Positions 50,964-58,316 of a stretch of 64,000 nucleotides of DNA are shown here, piece after piece; position 1 is the first letter of the stretch, and every line of letters begins with the position of its first letter. The position numbers were made by a program, and so were the translations under genes. The notes under the pieces are model-generated. The model worked only from the letters and a program-made list of their open reading frames with translations, did no database searches and was not told where the DNA came from. Source of the DNA: Cyclobacteriaceae bacterium (GTDB taxonomy: Bacteria > Bacteroidota > Bacteroidia > Cytophagales > Cyclobacteriaceae); assembly GCA_030584025.1 (NCBI GenBank), contig CP129487.1, forward strand, positions 744,001-808,000, read 5' to 3'.

Positions 50964-52508
50964 ATGGCCAAGAAACGTCCGGTACTTAAATTAAGAAATC
51001 TTCACATTAGTGATTATGATGCAATTATCGACATCATGCGAAATGCGTACATCACAATGGGAGGCACCTGGAAACCGGAACAGATTCAACGGCTGATTGA
51101 AATTTTTCCGGAAGGCCAGTTGGGTATTGAGGACAAGGGAAAGATTATTGCCTTTGCACTCACCATTATTGTTGATTACTCCAAGTATGGTGATGATCAC
51201 GATTATCTCACCATAACCGGTAACTATTCTTTCTCCACCCACGATCGTAAAGGAGATGTATTATACGGAATTGAAATAGCGGTTCATCCTGAATACCGTT
51301 CCATGCGGCTCGGCAGAAGGTTGTACGATGCGCGCAAAGAAGTGTGCGAGAAATTAAACCTGCGATCGATTGTGGCGGGAGGACGCATGCCCAATTACCA
51401 TAAGTACAGCGGTAAACTTAAACCACGCGAGTACATCCGAAAGGTTCGCGATAAAAGCATTTACGATCCGGTGCTTACATTTCAATTGAGCAATGATTTT
51501 CACGTTCGAAAAATCTTAACCGACTACCTCCCTCAGGATAAAGAATCGAAAGCATTTGCCACATTGATTGAGTGGAACAACATCTATTATGTTGCGCGCC
51601 CGAAAATCATCGGAAGTAAAAAAACACATGCCCGCATTGGTGTGGTGCAATGGCAAATGCGTAATGTAAGTGATCTTACTTCTTTTTTCGATTACGTTGA
51701 ATTCTTTGTGGATGCCGTAAGCGATTACGGAGCGGATTACGTGTTGCTGCCCGAATTCATCAACATGCCGTTGATCGGGCATTACAAAGAAATGGATTCA
51801 GCTCGTTCAGTTCGAAAACTTTCTGAACATACGGTTGAAATTCGCAACAAGTTTGTTGAGTTTGCTGTTGCCTACAACATCAACATTGTGGCGGGGAGTT
51901 TGCCGTTGCTGCAAGAGGAGAAGTTATATAATGTTTCTTACCTCTGTCGAAGAGACGGCACCTGGGATCAGCAACTGAAAATACACATCACGCCAAGTGA
52001 AAAACAGGAGTGGGGCATTTCCGGAGGGTCGGAAGTGAAAGTGTTTGATACCGATGTAGCTAAAATCGGCATTCTCATTTGTTACGACAGTGAGTTTCCG
52101 GAACTCGGTCGTAAGTTGGCAGAGCAAGGCATGCAGATTTTGTTCGTACCGTTTTCAACCGATATGGAATCGGGTTATAATCGTGTGCGCATTTGTTCAC
52201 AGGCGAGAGCCATCGAAAATGAATGTTATGTGGCCATTGCCGGAAGCGTGGGCAACTTGCCGCGCGTAAAAAATATGGACATCCACTATGCGCAATCGGC
52301 AGTGTTTTCTCCATGCGATCATGCGTTTCCATCAAAGGGTATTGTGAAAGAAGGTGTACCCAATACCGAGATGGTAATCATTGCTGACGTTGACCTAGAT
52401 GACCTCCGGGAACTTCATCAATATGGAAGCGTGCGCAACCTGCTCGACAGGCGTAAGGATTTATACGAGATAAAATTCAACACGCCTTCATTCAATTCAA
52501 AATCGTAA
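50964..52508 (+). CDS. GNAT acetyltransferase / carbon-nitrogen hydrolase fusion
   Basis: 514 residues. Residues about 1-190 are a GNAT domain (GIEIAVHPEYRSMRLGRRLYDARKEV is the acetyl-CoA loop). Residues about 225-505 are a nitrilase-fold amidase with the catalytic triad Glu in VLLPEFINMP, Lys in QLKIHITPSE and Cys in GILICYDSEFPELGR. Such fusions are widespread (for example B. subtilis YhcX-like proteins) with unproven substrates. Context suggests an amide of a polyamine or amino acid, for example N-carbamoylputrescine, but this is inference. Confidence 0.88.
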   Translation: MAKKRPVLKLRNLHISDYDAIIDIMRNAYITMGGTWKPEQIQRLIEIFPEGQLGIEDKGKIIAFALTIIVDYSKYGDDHDYLTITGNYSFSTHDRKGDVLYGIEIAVHPEYRSMRLGRRLYDARKEVCEKLNLRSIVAGGRMPNYHKYSGKLKPREYIRKVRDKSIYDPVLTFQLSNDFHVRKILTDYLPQDKESKAFATLIEWNNIYYVARPKIIGSKKTHARIGVVQWQMRNVSDLTSFFDYVEFFVDAVSDYGADYVLLPEFINMPLIGHYKEMDSARSVRKLSEHTVEIRNKFVEFAVAYNINIVAGSLPLLQEEKLYNVSYLCRRDGTWDQQLKIHITPSEKQEWGISGGSEVKVFDTDVAKIGILICYDSEFPELGRKLAEQGMQILFVPFSTDMESGYNRVRICSQARAIENECYVAIAGSVGNLPRVKNMDIHYAQSAVFSPCDHAFPSKGIVKEGVPNTEMVIIADVDLDDLRELHQYGSVRNLLDRRKDLYEIKFNTPSFNSKS

Positions 52509-52530
52509 ACAGTTTACTGCGTTTTTTCAT

Positions 52531-54318
52531 ATGAATCTTGATCAGGAACTTCGTTCTGCCATACAACAAGCGATTATTACTTTATTCGGACAACCGGTTG
52601 ACCAACTTCAGCTTCAACCCACCAACCAGGAGTTTGAAGGCTCGCATACATTAGTTTGTTTTCCGCTTACGCGGATTTCCAAACTGAAGCCGGAAGAAAC
52701 AGCAAACGCCATTGGAAACTATTTGGTGGAGCACTCCGGTATAGTTGCGCGTTTTAATGTGGTAAAAGGTTTTTTGAATCTGGTGGTAGCGGATAGCGTA
52801 TGGGCGACTGTATTTGCTTCTGTTTATGCCAATCAACATTACGGACAGCTGGCTGCCAACGGCAAGGAAATTATGGTGGAGTATTCTTCACCAAATACCA
52901 ACAAGCCGTTGCACCTTGGTCACTTACGGAATAATTTTTTGGGTTATAGCGTAGCAGAACTTTATAAGGCTGTTGGATACACGGTGCATAAGGTTCAGAT
53001 CATTAATGATCGCGGCATACACATTTGTAAATCGATGGCTGCGTGGAAACTATTTGGGAACGGAGAAACGCCAGAAAGCAGTGGCATCAAAGGCGATCAC
53101 CTGGTTGGAAAATATTATGTGGAGTTTGATAAAAATTTCAAAGCGCAGGTAAAGGAGTTAACCGATAAAGGAGTTAGTCAGGAAGAGGCCGAGAAGCAGG
53201 TACCCATTATGCAGCTTGCCGTTGACATGCTGCGCAAGTGGGAAGCAAAGGATGCAGAAACCGTTGCCTTGTGGAAGATGATGAACGAATGGGTGTATTC
53301 CGGTTTCGATGCAACCTATATAAAGATGGGTGTTGATTTTGAAAAACTATACTACGAATCGGACACCTACCTGTTGGGAAAAGAAGAAGTGTTGAAAGGA
53401 CTTGATGCTGGTGTTTTCTTTAAAAAGGAGGATGGTTCCGTTTGGGTTGATCTCACCTCCGATGGATTAGATCAAAAAGTGTTGCTACGTTCAGATGGAA
53501 CATCAGTATACATGACACAGGATATTGGTACTGCTATTTTACGTTTCCGCGATTTTCCGAAAATAGAAGGGCAGGTGTATACGGTAGGCAATGAACAGGA
53601 GTATCACTTTAAAGTTTTGTTTCTGATTCTGGGCAAGCTGGGGTACGAATGGGCAAAGCAATGTTATCACCTGTCGTATGGAATGGTTGATTTACCAACC
53701 GGCAAAATGAAAAGTCGTGAGGGTACGGTGGTAGATGCCGATGATCTGATGAATGAGATGATAGAAGAAGCCGAAAAGCAAACCCGTGAACTCGGAAAAA
53801 TTGAAGGCTTAAGCGATACGGAAGCGAAGGAATTATTTGAAATGATTGGCCTGGGTGCGCTTAAATTCTTTTTGTTGAAAGTTGATCCGAAAAAGCGCAT
53901 GCTGTTCGATCCGAATGAATCGATTCAATTGCAAGGATTTACCGGTCCGTTCATTCAATATACGCATGCACGCATCAAAGCCATTTTGCGCAAAGCGGCT
54001 TCCATGAATATCTCAGCGCAGTCAGGAGATTTACAGCTGGTAACTTCGCTGGAACCAACCGAGCGCGAGATATTATTCTTGCTGACCAACTACGAACAAA
54101 AAGTGCAGGAAGCGGCTAACCTGTACTCACCGGCAGTTATTGCCAACTATGCGTATGAACTGGCCAAAACCTATAACCAGTTTTACCAGGCCATTCCTAT
54201 TTTCAATGAAGCGGATCAGTCGAAATTGAAATTCAGGATTGCGATGAGTGAAGTGGTGGCGCATGTGATAAAACATGCTATGAGTTTACTGGGCATTCGT
54301 GTTCCGGAACGGATGTGA
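52531..54318 (+). CDS. argS: Arginyl-tRNA synthetase
   Basis: 595 residues, normal length. Class I synthetase: HLGHLRNN is the HIGH motif (NTNKPLHLGHLRNNF), MKSREG stands for KMSKS (PTGKMKSREGTVV), and the C-terminal anticodon-binding domain is present (AHVIKHAMSLLGIRVPERM). It charges tRNA(Arg) with arginine. Its place at the end of a block of arginine-using genes may be coincidence or reflect shared control. It starts 22 bases after the fusion gene. Confidence 0.95.
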   Translation: MNLDQELRSAIQQAIITLFGQPVDQLQLQPTNQEFEGSHTLVCFPLTRISKLKPEETANAIGNYLVEHSGIVARFNVVKGFLNLVVADSVWATVFASVYANQHYGQLAANGKEIMVEYSSPNTNKPLHLGHLRNNFLGYSVAELYKAVGYTVHKVQIINDRGIHICKSMAAWKLFGNGETPESSGIKGDHLVGKYYVEFDKNFKAQVKELTDKGVSQEEAEKQVPIMQLAVDMLRKWEAKDAETVALWKMMNEWVYSGFDATYIKMGVDFEKLYYESDTYLLGKEEVLKGLDAGVFFKKEDGSVWVDLTSDGLDQKVLLRSDGTSVYMTQDIGTAILRFRDFPKIEGQVYTVGNEQEYHFKVLFLILGKLGYEWAKQCYHLSYGMVDLPTGKMKSREGTVVDADDLMNEMIEEAEKQTRELGKIEGLSDTEAKELFEMIGLGALKFFLLKVDPKKRMLFDPNESIQLQGFTGPFIQYTHARIKAILRKAASMNISAQSGDLQLVTSLEPTEREILFLLTNYEQKVQEAANLYSPAVIANYAYELAKTYNQFYQAIPIFNEADQSKLKFRIAMSEVVAHVIKHAMSLLGIRVPERM

Positions 54319-54321
54319 TTA

Positions 54322-54373
54322 TTTTCTCCGCGGCTCTCTGCGTAATTTTCTCTGTGACCCTCTGCGGTTAAAA
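54322..54373. repeat. One-armed CTCTGCG/CTCTGTG-word repeat
   Basis: Contains CTCCGCGG, CTCTCTGCG, CTCTGTG and CTCTGCGGTTAAA in series right after argS. The tail CTGCGGTTAAA resembles the ends of the elements at 18049-18149 and 30632-30851 (TTGTGGTTAA). Only one arm is present, so it is a partial or degenerate member. Confidence 0.5.
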
Positions 54374-54375
54374 TG

Positions 54376-54383
54376 TATCTTTG
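54376..54383 (+). promoter_or_regulatory. -7 box of the GNAT gene
   Basis: TATCTTTG, a strong form of TAnnTTTG, 10 bases before the ATG at 54394 and directly after the repeat. No TTG at -33 spacing. A short leader is implied. Confidence 0.45.
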
Positions 54384-54393
54384 AGCGAATACC

Positions 54394-54924
54394 ATGAAGT
54401 ACCTCCTTCACGATCAGCAATCCGAGCGACTTCTTTTTCGCCCCATTCAGTCTTCTGATTTTGATGAGTGGCTTCAGTTTTTTATCGACCCCGAGTATTA
54501 CCAGTATTGGGTGGCTGAAAAAGACACACCCGAAGCGGAATGCAAAAAGTGGTATGCGAATCAATTCAATCGCTACGAAAAGAACCTGGGTGGCATGAAT
54601 GCACTGATCGAAAAATCAACCGGTGCTTTGGTGGGTCATGCCGGTTTATTGGTTCAGGTGGTGGATGGCACAGAAGAACTGGAAATTGCATATTCCCTTC
54701 AACCTCATTTTCGGGGTAAGGGTTTTGCTACGGAGGCTGCTCAAGCCATTAAAAAGTATGCCTTCGCCAATACGTTTTCGCCTTCGCTTATCTCCATTAT
54801 TAGTCTGTCGAACCTGCCATCGCAGAGAGTAGCCGTCAAAAACGGAATGAAAATTGAAAAGCAGACGGTTTACAAGGGAAACGCGGTTTATATTTTTCGG
54901 ATTTTTAATCCCATTATCGGCTAA
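54394..54924 (+). CDS. GNAT-family acetyltransferase (RimJ/RimL-like)
   Basis: 176 residues. Acetyl-CoA-binding word YSLQPHFRGKGFATEAAQA with the RxxGxG/A signature, and SNLPSQRVAVKNGMKIEK at the C-terminus, typical of the RimJ/RimL group that acetylates N-termini or small amines. Substrate unknown. It stands alone between argS and the glutathione peroxidases. Confidence 0.85.
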   Translation: MKYLLHDQQSERLLFRPIQSSDFDEWLQFFIDPEYYQYWVAEKDTPEAECKKWYANQFNRYEKNLGGMNALIEKSTGALVGHAGLLVQVVDGTEELEIAYSLQPHFRGKGFATEAAQAIKKYAFANTFSPSLISIISLSNLPSQRVAVKNGMKIEKQTVYKGNAVYIFRIFNPIIG

Positions 54925-54995
54925 AAAGCGCGAACTTTCACGTCCGAAACAATTTCGATCTCAATCTTGTTTCATCACTGTTAAACCTGCAAACT

Positions 54996-55487
54996 ATGAA
55001 AACCTTATTCGCTGTATTATTTGCATTTGCTATGAGCGCATCTTCTGTGTACGATTTTAAAATGAACTCCATTGATGGTGAGTTGATCGATTTTGCCAAA
55101 TACAAAGGCAAGGCTTTGTTGATTGTTAATGTGGCATCAAAATGTGGCTATACTCCGCAGTATGCTGATTTAGAAAAGCTGCATGAGCAATATGGTGACA
55201 AGGTGGTGGTGTTGGGCTTTCCGGCCAATAACTTCGGTGGACAGGAGCCGGGCTCCAACCTGGAGATTGCCGAGTTCTGCCAGAAAAATTATGGCGTGAA
55301 GTTTCAGATGTTCGAAAAAATTTCAGTGAAAGGCGATGATCAACATCCCTTGTATCAATTTTTGAAAGAGAAAACCGGCAGCGAACCTTCCTGGAATTTC
55401 TGCAAGTATTTAGTGAAGCCGGATGGTACGGTTAAGTTCTATCCGTCCAAAGTAAAACCGTTGGAGTTAGTCGATGAATTGGGTTAA
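54996..55487 (+). CDS. Glutathione-peroxidase-family thiol peroxidase, exported
   Basis: 163 residues with a short signal-like N-terminus (LFAVLFAFAMSASS). Thioredoxin-fold GPx motifs: VASKCGYTPQYADLE (peroxidatic Cys), FPANNFGGQEPGS (Gln) and WNFCKYLV (Trp, Asn). Members in bacteria generally use thioredoxin. It is the first of two tandem copies: the next gene starts 14 bases before this one ends. They protect against lipid or hydrogen peroxides. Confidence 0.9.
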   Translation: MKTLFAVLFAFAMSASSVYDFKMNSIDGELIDFAKYKGKALLIVNVASKCGYTPQYADLEKLHEQYGDKVVVLGFPANNFGGQEPGSNLEIAEFCQKNYGVKFQMFEKISVKGDDQHPLYQFLKEKTGSEPSWNFCKYLVKPDGTVKFYPSKVKPLELVDELG

Positions 55488-56037
55488 GATTATACTAGGA
55501 GTACTAGCAGTTATGGGATTAGCATCTTTTTTGGCAGATAAGCTTTCCGGTTCTGAACCGGTTCAGACAACAGGTTCTATTTACGATTTCAAAGTGAAAA
55601 GTCTGGAAAGTCAAACCATCGACTTCGCACAGTTCAAAGGAAAGAAATTGCTGCTGGTAAACACAGCTTCAAAATGCGGTAAAACACCACAGTATGCCGA
55701 TCTGCAGAAATTGCACGAACAGCATGGCGACAAAGTTGTGGTGTTGGGTTTTCCAGCTAACAATTTTCTTTGGCAGGAGCCGGGATCCAATCAGGATATA
55801 GCCGAGTTCTGTGAGCGCAACTATGGCGTTACCTTCCAGATGTTCGAAAAAATTTCAGTAAAGGGAAAAGATAAACACCCGCTCTATCAATGGCTGGCTG
55901 GTAAAACCGGCAAATCACCCGATTGGAATTTTGCCAAATATTTAGTTGGCGAAGATGGTGAAACCGTTACGTTTTTCAATTCCAGTGTTAAGGCATTCGA
56001 AAAGCCGATCATGGAAAAAATTCTTCCGGGGTCGTGA
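55474..56037 (+). CDS. Glutathione-peroxidase-family thiol peroxidase, membrane-anchored paralogue
   Basis: 187 residues with one N-terminal membrane helix (WVKIILGVLAVMGLASFLAD) that is not present in the first copy. The GPx core follows: TASKCGKTPQYADLQ, FPANNFLWQEPGS and WNFAKYLV. In the last motif the first copy has an extra Cys (WNFCKY). The copies share long identical stretches (QMFEKISVKGKD), so they arose by tandem duplication. The 3' end overlaps the DoxX gene by 4 bases (GTGA). Confidence 0.9.
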   Translation: MNWVKIILGVLAVMGLASFLADKLSGSEPVQTTGSIYDFKVKSLESQTIDFAQFKGKKLLLVNTASKCGKTPQYADLQKLHEQHGDKVVVLGFPANNFLWQEPGSNQDIAEFCERNYGVTFQMFEKISVKGKDKHPLYQWLAGKTGKSPDWNFAKYLVGEDGETVTFFNSSVKAFEKPIMEKILPGS

Positions 56038-56438
56038 TAAAAAGAGTTTTAGGTATTAAGCCATTTTCGATCGATTTGGCTGCTTTGCTGTTGCGGCTGT
56101 TCTCCGGCTTATTCATGATGTATTACGGCTGGAAAAAATTCACCGGATTTGAAGAACGTGCTGAATCCTTTCCTGATCCTTTTCACATTGGAAGTCCGGC
56201 ATCACTTGGGTTAACCATTTTCGGTGAGTTGGTATGTCCGGCATTTATTGTGCTGGGTTTGTTTACACGTATAGCGCTCATTCCTTCCATCATCACCATG
56301 CTCGTTGCCATTTTTTATGCACATGCAGGTGACCCCATTATTCAGCGGGAGCATGCATTCTCTTTTCTGATTCCATACCTGGCTTTGTTTTTCATAGGGC
56401 CTGGAAAATATTCAGTTGACGGGCTCATTCGGAAATAA
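56034..56438 (+). CDS. DoxX-family membrane protein
   Basis: 134 residues from a GTG start overlapping the preceding stop by 4 bases. Four membrane helices with the DoxX words LLLRLFSGLFMMYYGWKKFTG, FGELVCPAFIVLGLFTRIAL and HAFSFLIPYLALFFIGPGKYS. DoxX proteins are associated with redox stress in many bacteria. Co-translation with two thiol peroxidases supports that role here. Confidence 0.88.
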   Translation: MIKRVLGIKPFSIDLAALLLRLFSGLFMMYYGWKKFTGFEERAESFPDPFHIGSPASLGLTIFGELVCPAFIVLGLFTRIALIPSIITMLVAIFYAHAGDPIIQREHAFSFLIPYLALFFIGPGKYSVDGLIRK

Positions 56439-56454
56439 TACTTTTGATGCACGT

Positions 56455-57354
56455 ATGAATGTTAAAGTCTGGTTAGCTGCTTTCCGGTTACGAACATTGC
56501 CCTTGGCGCTCTCGTGTATCGGCATGGGTGGCTTTCTGGCAGCATCGCAGCAGGCTTTCCGATTAGATATCTTTCTGTTGTGTGTGTTCACCACCATCTT
56601 CCTGCAAATTTTATCCAACCTGGCTAATGATTATGGCGACTCTATAAATGGTGCCGATCATGCCGGTCGTAAAGGGCCAAGCCGTGCGGTGCAATCCGGT
56701 GCCATCTCACCGCAAAAAATGCGGTCAGCACTTTTTCTTTTTGTGGCGCTTTGCCTGGTAAGCGGACTGTGGTTGTTGTGGATTGCCTTCGGGTTTAACT
56801 GGAATGCCTTTTTATTCTTTTTTGGATTGGGCCTGCTCAGCATTCTGGCAGCCATTGCCTACACGGTTGGGAAAAAGCCATATGGCTATGCCGGGTTGGG
56901 CGATGTTTCGGTATTGATTTTTTTTGGCGTGGTGGGCGTGATGGGTTCGGCTTATTTATTCACACAGGAGATTATCCCGATTCAGTTTTTACCTGCCCTG
57001 AGTTGTGGCTTTTTTTCCATGGGCGTGTTGAATGTGAACAACATCCGTGACATCGAATCCGATCAGGAGGCTGGTAAATTTTCCATACCGGTTCGTATCG
57101 GTCGGCTAAATGCCATCCGGTACCATTGGTTTTTGTTGCTAGGTGGCATCGTTTCGGCCGTTGTGTATACCGTTATTACGTATCAATCTCCGTGGCAACT
57201 GCTTTTCCTGTTAACAGTGCCCCTTTTTCTTAAAAATGGTTTTTCGGTTCAGCAAAAATCTGCTGCTGAGCTTGATCCTTACCTGAAACAGCTAGCCTTG
57301 TCAACCTTGCTTTTCGTGCTCTTGTTTGGCACCGGACTCGTGTTGTCCGTCTAA
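56455..57354 (+). CDS. menA: 1,4-dihydroxy-2-naphthoate polyprenyltransferase
   Basis: 299 residues from ATG 56455 (MNVKVWLAAFRLRTLPLAL); the open frame begins earlier at 56416 inside the DoxX gene. UbiA-type membrane prenyltransferase, with ANDYGDSINGADHAGRKGPS as the first Asp-rich motif and NNIRDIESDQEAGKFSIPVR as the second. It attaches the polyprenyl tail in menaquinone synthesis. Menaquinone is the electron donor for the anaerobic and nitrous-oxide reactions of the later genes. Starts 16 bases after doxX. Confidence 0.92.
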   Translation: MNVKVWLAAFRLRTLPLALSCIGMGGFLAASQQAFRLDIFLLCVFTTIFLQILSNLANDYGDSINGADHAGRKGPSRAVQSGAISPQKMRSALFLFVALCLVSGLWLLWIAFGFNWNAFLFFFGLGLLSILAAIAYTVGKKPYGYAGLGDVSVLIFFGVVGVMGSAYLFTQEIIPIQFLPALSCGFFSMGVLNVNNIRDIESDQEAGKFSIPVRIGRLNAIRYHWFLLLGGIVSAVVYTVITYQSPWQLLFLLTVPLFLKNGFSVQQKSAAELDPYLKQLALSTLLFVLLFGTGLVLSV

Positions 57355-57359
57355 ATAAT

Positions 57360-57426
57360 CTGACATAAATCAGGTGTAGTCTTGATCGGTATCAGCCGAA
57401 AGTTGGTATTTTAGGGAATACCTTTG
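57360..57426 (+). promoter_or_regulatory. Promoter with tandem FNR/CRP-like sites upstream of the Usp gene
   Basis: Site 1: TGACATAAATCA at 57361-57372 (CTGAC...ATCAG with flanks). Site 2: TGATCGGTATCA at 57383-57394. Centres 22 bp apart. An exact -7 box TACCTTTG spans 57419-57426, starting 30.5 bases from the centre of site 2; no -33 TTG is present, as expected for an activator-dependent promoter. Confidence 0.65.
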
Positions 57427-57450
57427 TTTTGACAATTAATCCCCCAAGAC

Positions 57451-58290
57451 ATGAAGAAGATTCTTGTTCCGTGCGATTTTTCCGAACAAGCTGTTAGTGC
57501 TTTTCGGTTCGCGATTGATGTAGCCACCCAAGCGAAAGGGGAGATACACCTGATTAATGTAGTAGAAATTCCGGTGTTGCACGATTCAGTATTGATGCCG
57601 GTAATGGCGTTTGAAGAAGCGCTGTTTAAAGAACTCCGGGAAAAGGCTGAGAAGCAATTCAAAAAGTTACGCGAGAAGTATGCACCTGAAAAGATGAAAG
57701 TTACCAGTCAGGTAATTTTTGGACCGGTTAGCCATATGTTGGCCGACTATATTGAAGAAAAGGGAATTGATTTGGTAGTGATGGGCACGAAAGGAGCCAG
57801 CGGTGTGCGCGAAGTGTTGATCGGTTCCAAAGCTGAGAAAATGGTGCGCAACTCGGCTGTTCCGGTAATTGCTGTAAAGAAATATGTAAAGGCGGCATCC
57901 ATTAAAAATATTGTATTCCCGAACACCTTAAATACTGAACATCAGGAAGACCTAGTGATGAAGGTAAAGGCGTTACAGAATTTCTTCAAAGCGACCTTGC
58001 ATATTGTGTGGATAAATACCCCCACCAACTTCACCCGCGATTCAGTAACCCATAAACGGCTACAGGCGTTTGCGAAGCGGTTTATGTTGAAGGATTACAC
58101 CATTAATGTATTCAACGATCCGTACGAAGAAGCGGGAACGATAAATTTCGCACATGAAATTGGTGCCGACATGATTGCTATGGGCACGCACGGAAGAAAA
58201 GGGATTGCGCACTTCTTCAGCGGAAGCGTTGCCGAAGATGTAGTCAACCACGTGGATTGCCCTATTTGGACGTACGCGATAAAGAAGTAA
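57451..58290 (+). CDS. Universal stress protein, two Usp domains
   Basis: 279 residues with two tandem Usp domains (about 1-147 and 150-279). Each has the ATP-binding signature: GTKGASGVREVLIGSKAEKM and GTHGRKGIAHFFSGSVAEDV (G-x2-G-x9-GS). Usp proteins accumulate under low oxygen and growth arrest. It leads an operon with ccoI and ccoS and has a double FNR-like site upstream, in line with anaerobic induction. Confidence 0.92.
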   Translation: MKKILVPCDFSEQAVSAFRFAIDVATQAKGEIHLINVVEIPVLHDSVLMPVMAFEEALFKELREKAEKQFKKLREKYAPEKMKVTSQVIFGPVSHMLADYIEEKGIDLVVMGTKGASGVREVLIGSKAEKMVRNSAVPVIAVKKYVKAASIKNIVFPNTLNTEHQEDLVMKVKALQNFFKATLHIVWINTPTNFTRDSVTHKRLQAFAKRFMLKDYTINVFNDPYEEAGTINFAHEIGADMIAMGTHGRKGIAHFFSGSVAEDVVNHVDCPIWTYAIKK

Positions 58291-58316
58291 TCAGCAGTAT
58301 TTTGTAATTTATTTTT

